This document shows, in pieces, positions 53,801 to 64,000 of a stretch of 64,000 nt of DNA (position 1 is its first letter; each line of letters opens with the position of its first letter). The notes under the pieces were generated by a model, which did not search any database, was not told the DNA's origin, and was given only the letters and a program-made list of their open reading frames with translations. The position numbers and the translations under genes are program-made. This DNA is from Toxonevra muliebris (Eukaryota > Arthropoda > Insecta > Diptera > Pallopteridae). The stretch spans positions 89,222,400 through 89,286,399 of the forward strand of contig OY829328.1 in assembly GCA_963691655.1 (NCBI GenBank). The letters are read 5' to 3'.

Positions 53801-56800
53801 TTCTTTCGTTTCGTTTTTTTTTTGTTAACTGGCGTCGGCATTGCCAGGCAAATATTCTATTCTTTACAATTGTAAACAGTGGACTTAACTTTTTATTTCT
53901 ATAACGTTTTGAACATAATGTTACATAAATAAATGAATTTATTTGTTTTTTTTTTAATTTAGAAATATATTTTTTCCATAGCACATCCGTAAGTAACAAT
54001 AAATTTGCATTATTTAAAAGAATGTTTTCCAAAGTTCATCTGGCAATTCTATTCAGATATTTTTATTTTCAAAATTATACATTTTTGGTTTAAAATTTAA
54101 CATATTTAAAATAGTCAACTCAAAAATGTTTTAGGTGTATTTGTGTTTAATAATATTGAGAAAAACTCATTTTATATATTAAGATGTTGTATAATGTTTT
54201 TTAATGATTTTTCCATTGTGCAGTTTTCTCTGTGTATTATCTATATTTTCATCATATTATAGTTTTAACTATTGCTACGGAAAGCAAATTAATATATTTT
54301 AGTGAACTCATAAATTCTCTGCAGGTATTTTCATGGTATTAGCTGAAATAGCAGCAGTGTAGCCCTGGTCGGTTTACGAACTTACAATGTTAAATAGAAA
54401 CCTCCCATAAATATTGCTGACTATCTATAGTGTACTTTTTAGACAATGAAAGAATAGAAACGAAAATTGTGGATAAAATATTTAATTAGGTTATTTTACA
54501 TAAATATTCTATAGTGTATCACATCAAATAGTAAATACAACATAATGGTTGTAATTTTAAATTAACCAGTTTCAGCTGGTTCAATCAGCCTCGTTGAGGA
54601 TTTGTTACTTAACTTCAACTAAGTAATATAACTGTTACTGCTCTGCGAATTATTAAATATACAATTTTGATTTAAAATTTCATTTCATTCTCACTTTCAT
54701 TACTACATACTTATATATATTATATAAGTATATATTATTTTTGATAGTTCATTGAACTTATACCACTATGCTCTGCGTTTCTGTCTGTCTGTCTATTTGC
54801 CTCAATAATAATGTTGGTTCATTTTAAATGACTAAATCATAACAAAAACATGCCCTTTTTTCGCCAATTCAACAACTAGTTCTGAGACTCTTTGTTTGTT
54901 CCTGTTTCTTGCTCCTTCTCATGGGCCAAGGTTAAATTAACGTGTTAATGCCCTCTATATTTCAATGTATATACATATGCATATTCCTACAAATCAGGTT
55001 TTTGATTTCTTGTAAACATTTCTTCTTTTTTGAGATATTTTCTGACATTTTTTCATAAATCGAGTACAGTTTCTCAAGTATATTCACTATACACGCTGTA
55101 TTTGTATTATTTTTTCATAAGTATATAGTACCTATTTATTTCAGTGTTATTTAATTTGAAATTTAATTCACTCGAACTCAAAAATGATGATGAAATTTGT
55201 GGAATTTGTTTCAAGAGTTTATAAAATGATGCAAATTTTATGAAAAAAAGAAGAGAAATCGGCATAAAAATAATATTAAATGTATGATTTCTTACATCAT
55301 TCAAGAGATTCACTTCATCGAAATAATAAATTTTTATCCTATTGCACCTATTGGTAGGGATTGGCAAAAATTATGGCTCTAGGGCAATGCTGACCACTTA
55401 CGCTTGCATTATGATCGTTTAATCTTTTCTACTGAGTAGATTAGCCAAGTATATTTGTTAGACGTGGCTAGCGCTACCCTAGGGCAGATAATAGTCTCAG
55501 TCATTATTTATTTTTATGGGATTGTATATTCTGATTTTTTTTTCTTTTTTTTTGAGCGGACATTGAAGTTTTCGAACTAGAAAATATTTTCATAGAGAAT
55601 GTTCTCCCAACCCCAATGAAAGTTCAATAACAATCTTTCAATGCAAAAGAGATTACTAGTACTACGTTCTGCTAGCTATGACATCTATTTCAATTCCCTT
55701 TCAGTCTTCCTTTGAATTTTCAAAATACATATTTCTAACAATTTATCGACATTCAGAACTCAGTCTACGATATTTTTGGGATCTGAAAAATGTACTGAAC
55801 CACAGAAAGCATTTCACATTTTTCAACGTTTTCTTTCGGGTTTAGTAAAACTTTTGGGGATATTCCTCAGGAGCAAATATAGACCTATGTATAAAGATCT
55901 TCAATTTTTATAGTACGAAGTCTAAAGATTTTTCTCGAATTTCATTGATTATTCTCAAAAGTTTTAAATGAAATGCGCCATTTCTTATCAAATAAAACAA
56001 AATGTTTTATTTCTTTTTTTTACTTACTCAGAATGCCCATGTGCTCAAATATTAAGTATAACTAAAAACACGCGCTCTAATTTTATTAGAAAAAAGTCGA
56101 GGGATTTTGAAAAAAACAAACAATAAAAAATTCAGAAATTGTATATAAACAAATCAAAATATGTTATACATACAAAATCTTTGAAAATTAAAAACAAACA
56201 AAAAAATAAAAAAAATAAAAAAAAAACAAAAATCAAAAATCAAAATAATATACTATAATTATGAAAAGTGTGTAAGCGTGTAGCTACTTAATAATTTATG
56301 TTTGGAAAACAAAATTGTTTATTTCTATTTAAAAGATATTTGCCCCCATATGCGAGTTTTCGATTTTCGCAGAAAAAAATTAATATAGAAAAAAAATGAG
56401 CAAAAATTATTCATAGGAATTTTCCTTGTGCTAAATTTTCTTATCTGCGTTTTTCGCTTTATTTTGAATGTCTACATTGTTTGTGGGTCAATCTGGGATT
56501 TACTTTTCATTCGATGAGCATTTGTGAATAATTTGTGAATAACATATTATTATTATAAATAGAAAACAAGTCCTTTATTTATTTCTGCACTAGTCATTTC
56601 TAAAATTTTTCAAAGAGCAATTCCTTGCCAAATAATATAAAGGAATTATTTTAATTTATTAAACAGGACAGGGACCATTTATGTCTAGGAATTTTTGCCC
56701 TAAATGTTCCCAAAGCTGATTTCAATCTTTTAATATTTCTTCATTAGTTTCTTGGGAATCTCCTTATTTAATTTTGCCACTATTTTTTACTGCTGACTTG

Positions 56801-59800
56801 AACTAATAAAATCTCAGGTTAATTCTAAATTTGACACTCGTATTTTTGTTTTGCAATTCAAATGCGTCAGTCAATTTGTTATCATTTGTAAGCCGAACTG
56901 AAGTTCAAATACAAGTCTAAACAATGAGAAGCATTTCTACATGCATAATTTGCACAATTTAGCTGTTAATTTATCACTTCGATAAGTGTCGAGGGAAAGT
57001 TCAATTGCACTTTACTTTTGCTTTCATTATTTTGGTAAACAATTTGGACTTTTATACTATTGTAGATAATAAATACGCTATATCCGGTGGCAATAATAAT
57101 TTAGTATTTTATATATTTATATTTTACGTATGTCTCATAGATATGAAAATTGTATTCCATGAGCTCATAGTACAATAATCAAGTAATATGACGAATATAA
57201 TTACTTTGAAAGTTTATTAGTTATATTTTGATAAAATATTTGAATGAGATTCTAATTTACTTTTATGAATTTATAATTCTCGCACAGGGCTGCCACATGT
57301 TTATGTTTGTAATTTCAAATTATTTTTCGAAATTTGAAACAAACTATTTGCCAAAAAGTTACAATTTCATTTCTAAAATAAACACTTTTACCAACAGAAC
57401 ATTTCTATAAGCAACTTTTCAACACATATAACTTCAAAAGTATTGATTAGATTTTCATAAATGTATATTCAAGACTGTCTGGCTGATCATCAACTTTAAT
57501 TTAAATATTACCTTAAACTATTACTAAATATGTACACACAGTAACGGATCGAAATTTTTTTAAAAGAGAATATAATTTTTGTAACATTTTAAGAATTTAT
57601 TTTCTCATTTCCATGCTATTTACTTTTATACGGAGAGAATTCTCAGAGCAGACATCCACCATTGTCTACATAAATACATCTAAAAAGAATATATTTATTT
57701 TTGGTCTGAAAACGTAAAATAAGTCGTAGTTTTACTTTTAATTGATTTAAAAATTTTGCGTCTTACATACATTTGTATACTTACTAAATTTTTTTACTAT
57801 TAAAGACCTTGATTCTCTTTTCATCGTTTTTTTTTTTTCTTCAACGTCATGATAAAGCCCTAAAACAAGGTCATATTCGTACTTGTATACATATGAAGAG
57901 AACATGCGTGGACTTTGTATCTAAAGCACTGCTATTGTATATTTACGCTTAATTTTTGTAAAGGAAAAAAATAAATAGTAGGTACGCAATACACCCACAT
58001 TAAAAAACTAAACCGATATTTTTTGTAGCTATAAAAATTATTATGTTTCTTGTCTTTTGATATAATTGAATCGCCGAGTGAATGATTTATTCTGAAGAAG
58101 TTTAACTGTTCCTAGACCTTAATGAGTATAGATTATTCATTATTTTTTTTAAAGATTTTTGCAGAGAAAAAGCTGCATCAAAAATATTTCTGTACTTTCA
58201 CATTAATAGGCTGTCGTTGGTTCGCTTTCGAGATAGTAAATATGAAAGTTCATCAAAAAAATAATTATAAACTTTTTTTAAAATTAATTTATTGGTCATT
58301 TAAATTCATTTATACAATTTGGAATTTTTAAGTTTTACTTGGAAAATTAACAGCAAAATAGTAAATTTATCCAGATGAATTAATTTATTTATAAACAAAC
58401 TCATATGTTTCCAAACATTTTTTAATTTAAATAATTTTATTAATTTTTACTGCTACAATATGAAACAGGGTTGTTTGCTTTACTTCCACGTGTGTATGTG
58501 CAATGAAATTATTCTAAGTGAATGCAAGTTAAAACTAGTATACAAAATGTAAAGAAAATCTCGAAAAAACTAAACTTTGTACCCACTCAATTTACAAAAA
58601 CTCAATTTAATTGGATTTTGTTAAACACATTCAAGTATTCGTAACTGATTAGGAATATACTCCTACGTAGGTAGGTATGTTTATTGTATAATGCTTCCTA
58701 TACTTGCAACTTGCATATGATTCCAGTATGTGATTACGAAAATCAAATATTTAGGAAATGAGTTAACGATACAAAGTTCAAACTAATTGTGGCGTAAATA
58801 GTAGAAACGGCAACAAAGTTTCAGTGTAGTGATTTCCAAATTCAATACCACTACCGATCGTAGAACAAATACACAAAGAGGTTCTCTTCAAAAAGAATGT
58901 TGAAAAATATTATCGCTAGTAGACGTTTTGTGATTATTTTAAATTCTACATGTCCATATGTATGTCTTTTCATTGACACTGTACTATATATTGTATGTAC
59001 GAGTATATGTATATGAATTTCTGTCTTATTCCATTGATGTGCTATAAAAAAGAATCCGCTGAAAGACACAAGACGAGGACGATACACAGAAATAAAGAAA
59101 GATCATTGCACTGCAAAAACATAAATATACTCGCGTAGTATAATTTTACACAAAGTTAAAGCCCTAAACAAATGCCATAGTCCAATGCCCGCCATCAGTC
59201 GGTTATTATTTAGATCGTCATAGTTGTACATAAATAGCCGACAATGAGGACGAGATCGCATTTACAATTTACAAAGTTCTTCTCTTGATTGTTGTTAGCT
59301 AGTGATGCTGTTGCCTGTCCCAATTTGTGCTGGTTTCCATGCTGACAACTTTTGTGATGAAGCATTGCATCATACATTTTTGTAGCTGCTGTTTTGTCTT
59401 TACATATAGCAAACGAAGGCAAAGTAGTTAAATATAAATTAACACACACAAATACACTAGATGTACAAAGATTTTCTCGTACAAGCGAATTATGCGCGCC
59501 TTTTCTAGAGTTTACTTTGAATGCTCTCAATTGTTCGCTCTCTCGCTTGCAGGTCGATCGTTTGTTTGTTTGTTTGTTTATTGGTTTTTCTCAACAAATT
59601 CTGTTGGTTGATCGTAAATTTATACGTTATCGCTTCAAAGACGATCCCCTTACGCGTGTCGATCTAAAGAACTGAAGTTTCGAAGAGCAACAACAAAAAC
59701 AACTGTACCAGAATAATAACAACAGCAGCTGATCGTTTATTTTTCATGCTGCTATGCATTTATAGAGGACCTTCAAAGAAATGTAATTTGTATGTATGGG

Positions 59801-62800
59801 TGCGCTTGAAATATGTACAGTTTCTTGTTTTATTTCTGAAGTTTATAATTTTTTAGTCCGATATACAAAGTTACTAAGTTTACTTATAATTCATTCAAAA
59901 AGAAAAGTGACAGCTGTAGAATAGTAGACATGGCAATCTAGTACTCTCTTTGTCATCTACAGCCATCAAGACCACCATTAATGAGAGGGTCGACTTGATC
60001 CACAATCGTAAATGGAAGGAACTGAGGGGCTTTAAACAGACAAAGACCATGTTACCTGTTATCTCGAAGCGTCTAACAGAAAGAGCTGTAGGCAGCTGGT
60101 GGGATTATATACAGGTCACTTCTCTTGTGTCAAACATTTGCATATGATTGGCCTAAGAGCTAGTGCCTTCTGTGCTTCCTGTGGTTTGGAGGAAGAATGT
60201 GAAGAGACGGCAGACCACTTTCTTAGTGTCTGCCCGTTTTCTGTCAGATAAGAGTAAGCATATTTGGTACTGGAGTGTTGGGAGATGAGCACATGAGCTC
60301 TTTAATACCGCAGGATCTGCTAAGATTTATTAATAAATCTGGTAGATTTGAAGAATAGCAAAAAGGAACTTGTCTGAGTGCTGTATTCTTGAATACTTAT
60401 TTTGCTGTTCCAACAAAAAAAAAAAAACAAAATAAAAAGAGGTGATTAATTAATTAATAACAAATTCCTTTCACTCTTTTAAAAACTTTCGTTAATAGAC
60501 TCTTTTTCAAGCAAATATAGCTTTTCTCATCTCGAAAGCAGCAGTGCATAGACGGTTAAATTCAAACGTATGTATGTATTTTATTTTGTGAACAATCGGA
60601 AAAAGAAACACAAATCGTTTTTCCAAGAACGATTTTAAGACCTTTAAGGTATAAGCATGAAAATTCTTAGGATATTAATTTGAAAAAATCAGTACAAAAT
60701 ACAAAAATCAGTACCTTCTCGTACTGATTTCAAGATTTCAAAAAATCTGTATTTGAAAAAAAAAATCAAAACAGTACGTCTGGCTACCCTTCAAAAGTCG
60801 TTTCCTCATTTTGTTACATGCGGCAAGGCATCACTTTCTTTTCGTACTTTATCTTAACTCGTTTTCTTTTTTCAAAAATGTTTACCTTATTGTGTTCCTC
60901 AGAGTACCTCCTACTCCTTGTTTCCGCTACCCTATCATAGTTTTTCTCCTTTTAATGAAATTTTGTGGTACATATTATTACATCATATTCTAAATGGTTT
61001 TCTTGTTTCTACTTTCCTCCCAACTCCTGCTCTATTAGTTGATAGAACTCGTGAAACTTTCAAAGAAAATGTTATATTTTTCAAAGAGACTCCAAAGACT
61101 AAATAATTAAAATCTCCAAAATCGCATGTTTTAATTCTTTAATTTCCTGAGACCTTAATATCTTATGGCTTCTTAATTCAATCTATTATTGGATTTTATG
61201 TTGTTTTGCCAAAAAGAACTTATCACGCGATCTTGCTGATTGCGAGCTGATCATTAGTTGGCAACAGCAGAACACATTTTAGTCGCTTGTCAACAATTTC
61301 AAGTTGTTTTGATCAAAACACACTCATTCATCGAAGAAAGCGCTTAGATACAAAATAACCATTCCAAAGATAACTTATCGCTCGAAAACAAAATTCCTAA
61401 TAATTTTTTCTCTTTCTTTCTTTTCTTTATATTTTCCCCCTTCAGCTATAAATATGCGGCGCTGAAACCGCACTTTCACCTCGTATGCCGTGCATTGTCA
61501 GTAAACTATGGGGATGCTTCACAACTCACTCCCACAGTTAAGTCCTACGTAGAAGAATGCGTTAAGCTTTGCCAACCCGATAAGGTGCACATTTGCGATG
61601 GCAGCGTGAAGGAGAGTCAACTGCTGCAGCAGCTAATGTTGAAACAAGGCGCCATAATTCCACTGCCAAAATACGAAAATTGTTGGTTATCTCGCACGAA
61701 TCCCGCAGATGTGGCACGTGTCGAATCGAAAACATTCATTTGCACTGAACGGAAAGAGGAAACGGTGCCCGTGACCAAGGATGCCACACCAGGAGCGCTG
61801 GGTAATTGGATCTCACCGGAGGATATGCAGAAGGCGATTGCAGAGCGTTTGCCGCTGAGTATGCGAGGACGCACAATGTATGTTATCCCATTTTCAATGG
61901 GTCCTGTTGGTTCGCCGCTGTCGAAGATTGGTATTGAGATTACCGACTCACCTTATGTTGTCGAGTCCATGAAAATTATGACACGCGCAGGCACCCAAGT
62001 GCTAGCAGAACTGCAACGGGGTGATGGTGCATTTGTGAAATGTTTGCATGCTGTGGGAACACCAAAAAGTGGCAAAATCGATGTGCCATCATGGCCGTGT
62101 GATCCTGAGCGTACGATCATTTTGCATAAACCTGCAAACAATGAAATTGTTTCGTATGGCTCGGGGTATGGCGGCAATTCGCTGCTGGGAAAAAAATGTT
62201 TTGCGTTACGTATTGGCAGCACTATAGCCAAGCGTGAAGGTTGGCTAGCCGAGCATATGCTAATACTGGGCATTACAAATAAAAAAGGTGAAAAAATCTA
62301 TATTGCGGCTGCTTTCCCTTCGGCATGCGGTAAGACAAACTTGGCTATGATGACACCTACGTTGCCCGGCTATAAGGTAGAGTGTGTGGGCGACGATATT
62401 GCGTGGATGAAGTTTGATGGTCAGGGAGTACTGCGTGCCATTAATCCAGAGAACGGATTCTTTGGTGTGGCTCCTGGTACCGCCATGTCCACAAATCCCA
62501 TAGCGATGAATACAGTTTTTCGTAATTCGCTGTTTACTAATGTCGCATCAACGTCTGATGGTGGCGTCTACTGGGAAGGTATGGAAGAGTCAAACATCAA
62601 AGGTGTAACTGTTACAGACTGGTTGGGCAAACTGTGGTCGAAAGAATCTGGTAAATCTGCAGCACATCCCAATTCACGCTTTTGCACTCCCGCCCACCAG
62701 TGTCCCATCATTGATCCGGCATGGGAAGATCAAGCGGGTGTGCCCATCAGTGCCATACTCTTCGGTGGACGTCGTCCAGTAGGAGTACCACTCGTTTATG

Positions 62801-63330
62801 AGGCACGCTCATGGGCACATGGTGTCTTCGTTGGCGCAGCAATGCGTAGTGAAGCCACCGCGGCAGCGGAACACAAAGGCAAAATGATTATGCATGACCC
62901 TTTTGCTATGCGTCCATTTTTCGGTTATAACTTCGGTGATTATCTGCGCCACTGGTTGAGTATGGAACAGCACGGTAAAGTTCCTAAAATCTTTCATGTT
63001 AACTGGTTCCGTAAGAGTGCTGACGGCAAATTTCTTTGGCCTGGTTTTGGTGAAAACTCACGTGTGCTCGATTGGATCTTTAGACGTGTGAAGGAAGAAC
63101 AGTGCTACGTGGACTCAGCGATTGGTCATTTACCTAGTGAGGGCGCGCTGAATACGCAAGGCATGAAAGGTGAAGTAAATGTGAAGGAATTGTTTAATTT
63201 ACCCAAAGATTTCTGGCAGCAAGAAACGCAAGATATTGAGAAATATTTCAAAGCGCAAGTAGGTGACTATCTACCGCAAGAGGTCGCTAACGAACTAAAG
63301 GAACTGAAACAGCGCGTAGATAAAATGTAA
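41843..63330 (+). CDS. Pepck: Phosphoenolpyruvate carboxykinase (GTP), probably mitochondrial form
   Basis: PEPCK converts oxaloacetate and GTP to phosphoenolpyruvate, CO2 and GDP, the committed step of gluconeogenesis. The main exon 61446-63330 follows a pyrimidine tract and CAG, starts in phase 2 and runs to TAA. An ATG exon at 41843-41877 ends in a perfect GTAAGTATC donor of matching phase and gives a 639-aa protein, the usual PEPCK-M length. Residues 1-34 then have Lys, Arg and His but no acid, with an R-A-L-S site near 27-30, as in a mitochondrial presequence. Catalytic marks are all present: ARVESK (102-107), [12 protein letters not shown], the P-loop FPSACGKTN (302-310) with reactive Cys306, GDD at the metal site (327-329), FGGRRP (451-456) and WPGFGEN (543-549). 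The enzyme itself is certain. Exon 1 and the 19.6-kb intron are inferred; another first exon could give a cytosolic form. Confidence 0.93.
42345..42610 (+). mobile_element. tRNA-derived SINE, plus strand
   Basis: A tRNA-like head (about 42350-42415) has a B-box-like GCGTTCGATGC. It is followed by a body with TTCGGATTCGGTATAAAACT, then GTAGGTCCCTCC and GCTCGGCCTAGGC, and an AGTAGTAGTA tail near 42590-42605. The body matches the minus-strand copy at 7540-7810, so it is a dispersed family. It lies in Pepck intron 1. No target duplication was defined. Confidence 0.7.
42611..46383. other. Pepck intron 1, left part, no exon seen
   Basis: AT-rich intron. The longest frame (44993-44475, minus strand, 172 codons) is a low-complexity product of ATC/GAT trinucleotide repeats near 44850-44900 and Lys-rich runs, and is not credible as a gene. 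Confidence 0.5.
46384..46626. mobile_element. 243-bp MITE with perfect 31-bp terminal inverted repeats
   Basis: Bases 46384-46414 are the exact reverse complement of 46596-46626. The outer ends start GAGCCGTTGCGTGC and are flanked on both sides by ATTT, a probable 4-bp target-site duplication. The 181-bp interior has no open frame of note. Perfect repeats argue for a recent insertion. The parent transposase family was not recognised. Confidence 0.85.
46627..47848. other. Pepck intron 1 between MITE and large transposon
   Basis: No exon or repeat was recognised in this AT-rich stretch. Confidence 0.5.
47851..47861. repeat. Left terminal inverted repeat of the 6.4-kb transposon
   Basis: CACAGAGAAAA, preceded by TA. 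Beyond 11 bases the match to the other end breaks down. Confidence 0.8.
47871..48090. repeat. Subterminal AAACATGTTT-type repeats of the transposon
   Basis: The palindrome AAACATGTTT occurs exactly at 47931-47940 and 48042-48051. Variants lie at 47873-47882, around 47950, around 47980-47990 and around 48075. Related AACATATTTAAA words occur near the right end at about 54099-54110. Clustered subterminal motifs of this kind are where CACTA-type transposases bind in plant elements; a similar role here is inference. Confidence 0.6.
48292..50719 (-). CDS. Transposase ORF: C2H2 fingers plus DDE-type domain, one frameshift
   Basis: The frame opens with ATG at 50719 and runs 331 codons to about 49727. 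It then continues one base shifted from 49725 to a stop at 48292, for about 808 codons in all. Two zinc-finger motifs lie at about residues 4-60, the second with the C-x4-C-x12-H spacing. The second half has a G-D-N-L-A-L-N block, a C-R-A-C pair, [10 protein letters not shown], a long helical region and F-R-F-E-A-K-H. The two Asp blocks and this Glu are the likely catalytic triad. The D-V-M-H block recalls CACTA transposases. The shift lies between about 49723 and 49752. It may be inactivating, a sequencing error or programmed. The start lies 6 nt past the stop of the SAM-domain gene. Confidence 0.8.
50726..53699 (-). CDS. Transposon-encoded SAM-domain protein, seven exons
   Basis: Predicted minus-strand exons are 53699-53621, 52754-52636, 52366-52307, 52223-52017, 51843-51490, 51418-51268 and 51198-50726. 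All have GT/AG borders and consistent phases, giving 480 aa. Residues about 1-66 form a SAM-like domain split by intron 1: it starts with L-L-E-E-W and ends [12 protein letters not shown], the classic last SAM helix. SAM domains mediate protein-protein or RNA contacts. The rest is charged, with no recognised domain; an L-L-V-G-V-L-P-P motif opens the last exon. It may be an accessory factor of the transposase gene that follows after 6 nt. Splicing is inferred from consensus and frame. Confidence 0.78.
54224..54234. repeat. Right terminal inverted repeat of the 6.4-kb transposon
   Basis: TTTTCTCTGTG, the reverse complement of the left end, followed by TA. Confidence 0.8.
54237..59940. other. 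Pepck intron 1, right part, no exon seen
   Basis: AT-rich intron. A weak fold-back pair around CTAGGG lies near 55378-55396 and 55473-55492. A/T runs lie near 55537-55550 and 56195-56226. GC rises near 59280-59680, where a GTTT repeat (59560-59579) is found. An alternative Pepck promoter could lie there, but nothing proves it. Confidence 0.4.
59950..60430 (+). pseudogene. 5'-truncated non-LTR retrotransposon tail (RNase H end and zinc knuckle)
   Basis: Plus strand 59950-60110 reads as the end of an RNase H region, with an N-x-R-K-W-K-E-L-R segment and an S-W-W-D-Y block. After a one-base shift, 60110-60240 reads G-H-F-S-C, then C-A-S-C-G with acidic residues, and [10 protein letters not shown]. 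This is the C-x2-C ... H-x4-C knuckle that ends Jockey/R1-type polyproteins. Codons down to about 60357 continue with [12 protein letters not shown]. An A-rich tail lies at about 60414-60440. Truncation, a frameshift and stops make it dead. Confidence 0.8.
61305..61320. promoter_or_regulatory. 16-bp palindrome upstream of Pepck exon 2
   Basis: TGTTTTGATCAAAACA is a perfect palindrome 125 bp before the acceptor of the main Pepck exon. It could be a dimeric transcription-factor site; the TGTTTT half resembles fork-head-type sites. This is inference from one occurrence only. Confidence 0.3.
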
Positions 63331-63430
63331 AGATAAACAACAAAAATAGACAAAAAAGTGACTGAAAAGATTTTTATAATGCAAAGCTGTAAATATTAAA
63401 TGTATTTTGATTTATTTTTTTTTTATTTGT

Positions 63431-63436
63431 AATAAA
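63431..63436 (+). terminator. Pepck proximal poly(A) signal
   Basis: AATAAA about 100 bases after the stop codon. A second AATAAA at 63645-63650 lies just before the second copy of a local duplication. Confidence 0.6.
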
Positions 63437-63460
63437 TTGATGGTATAGAAATAATTACTA

Positions 63461-63716
63461 TGTTTTACATTTCTTGCTACTTCTTTACCCACTTGGCAAC
63501 AGGTAAAAATATAAGTATCTCAACGCATTGTAAAAACGAAATAGGACACTGTTATGACGCATCCTTTTTTCTATTGGTTTTGAAGTAGGAACTAAATGTA
63601 AGTGTGAAATAAAAATTGTATATTTAGCTTTCATTTGTATTGGTAATAAAACATATGTTTTGTATTTCTTGCTACTTCTTTACTCACTGGGAACCAGGTA
63701 AAAAAGTAAGTATTTA
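63461..63716. repeat. Diverged direct repeat downstream of Pepck (copies 63461-63521 and 63656-63716)
   Basis: The two stretches of about 61 bases align with a period of 195. They share TTTCTTGCTACTTCTTTAC and most of the following bases, with scattered substitutions. Each copy follows an AATAAA, so the unit may include duplicated poly(A)-site sequence. Confidence 0.8.
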
Positions 63717-64000
63717 ATTGGCGCCATTTCGACGAGTCTTGAAACTAGACTCGTTTTTTTACATTTTAAGCAGTAATTTATTTAAAAAAAAAACTTTCTT
63801 ATATATTCTTTGGGTTAGAAGCACACGGATTTGATAATCTGAAAGGATTTTTGAAATATGGAATAGGAATTTTTCTTCTATTATCAAGATGGTGTCCATA
63901 TGGTCTCATATATTGATTGTTTCTTTCCTGTTTGGGTATTCATGAGTTTTTATAATTAGAATTAATCAACAACAAGTTTTTTATCAACCTCCTCCTGCCT
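63717..64000. other. Right edge, no feature recognised
   Basis: No exon or repeat was recognised in the last 284 bases. Confidence 0.5.

Larger units (their letters stand above)
47851..54234 (-). mobile_element. 6.4-kb DNA transposon (CACTA/EnSpm-like) with two genes
   Basis: The left end reads CACAGAGAAAA at 47851-47861. The right end, on the minus strand from 54234, reads the same 11 bases. TA flanks both sides (47849-47850 and 54235-54236). Between the ends lie only a SAM-domain gene and a zinc-finger/DDE-type transposase gene, both on the minus strand. CAC termini, short inverted repeats, repeated subterminal motifs and a D-V-M-H motif in the transposase together suggest the CMC (CACTA/EnSpm) group; this family placing is inference. 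The element sits in Pepck intron 1 in antisense orientation and looks nearly intact, so it is young. Confidence 0.82.

Noticed and set aside
55378..55492. Fold-back pair around CTAGGG
   Set aside because: Only about 13 of 18 bases pair and no duplication flanks it; too weak to call an element.
61446..61454. CTATAAATA as a TATA box for Pepck
   Set aside because: It directly follows a pyrimidine tract and CAG, and reads in frame with the PEPCK exon as coding sequence, so a splice acceptor explains it better. A TATA role cannot be fully excluded.
61617..62997. Several minus-strand open frames over the Pepck exon
   Set aside because: Antisense shadows of the highly conserved PEPCK coding exon.

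Overview
The window is AT-rich insect nuclear DNA, most likely from a higher fly (Diptera). It has short spliced exons with GT/AG borders, long introns, CA/CAA-rich presumptive 5' UTRs, many poly(A)/poly(T) runs and several kinds of transposon debris. A tephritid-like fly would fit, but nothing here fixes the species. No prokaryotic feature, CRISPR array, rRNA gene or intact tRNA gene was seen.

Three host genes are supported. (1) An RNF25-like RWD + RING E3 ubiquitin ligase lies on the minus strand (7004 to 5514, four coding exons, 417 aa). (2) An SLC6-family sodium-coupled amino-acid transporter of the SLC6A15/17-like group lies on the plus strand (20198-30774, nine coding exons, 757 aa). 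Its 5' UTR and promoter may lie about 10 kb upstream, near 9.4-10.0 kb. (3) A GTP-dependent phosphoenolpyruvate carboxykinase lies on the plus strand. Its long exon is 61446-63330. A 35-nt first coding exon at 41843-41877 fits it in phase across a 19.6-kb intron and adds a basic, mitochondrial-type presequence, giving 639 aa.

The rest is intron and intergenic DNA with mobile elements. The main find is a 6.4-kb DNA transposon (47851-54234) inside the Pepck intron. It has CACAGAGAAAA terminal inverted repeats, a TA on each side and repeated subterminal motifs. It carries two minus-strand genes: a seven-exon gene for a 480-aa SAM-domain protein, and a C2H2 zinc-finger/DDE-type transposase. The transposase ATG comes 6 nt after the first gene's stop codon, and its otherwise open frame of about 808 codons is broken by a single one-base shift. 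Other elements are a 243-bp MITE with perfect 31-bp inverted repeats (46384-46626), two different TTAA-flanked piggyBac-type MITEs (34863-35283 and 35912-36156), two tRNA-derived SINE copies sharing a body (about 7540-7810 minus, about 42345-42610 plus), a deleted mariner remnant (about 14060-14790), a Jockey-type reverse-transcriptase remnant (about 37245-37850), and a 5'-truncated non-LTR tail (about 59950-60430).

The three host genes do not form an obvious pathway. Splice joins were worked out by hand from reading frame and splice consensus and were not tested against transcripts. Family names come from recognised motifs, not from database searches.
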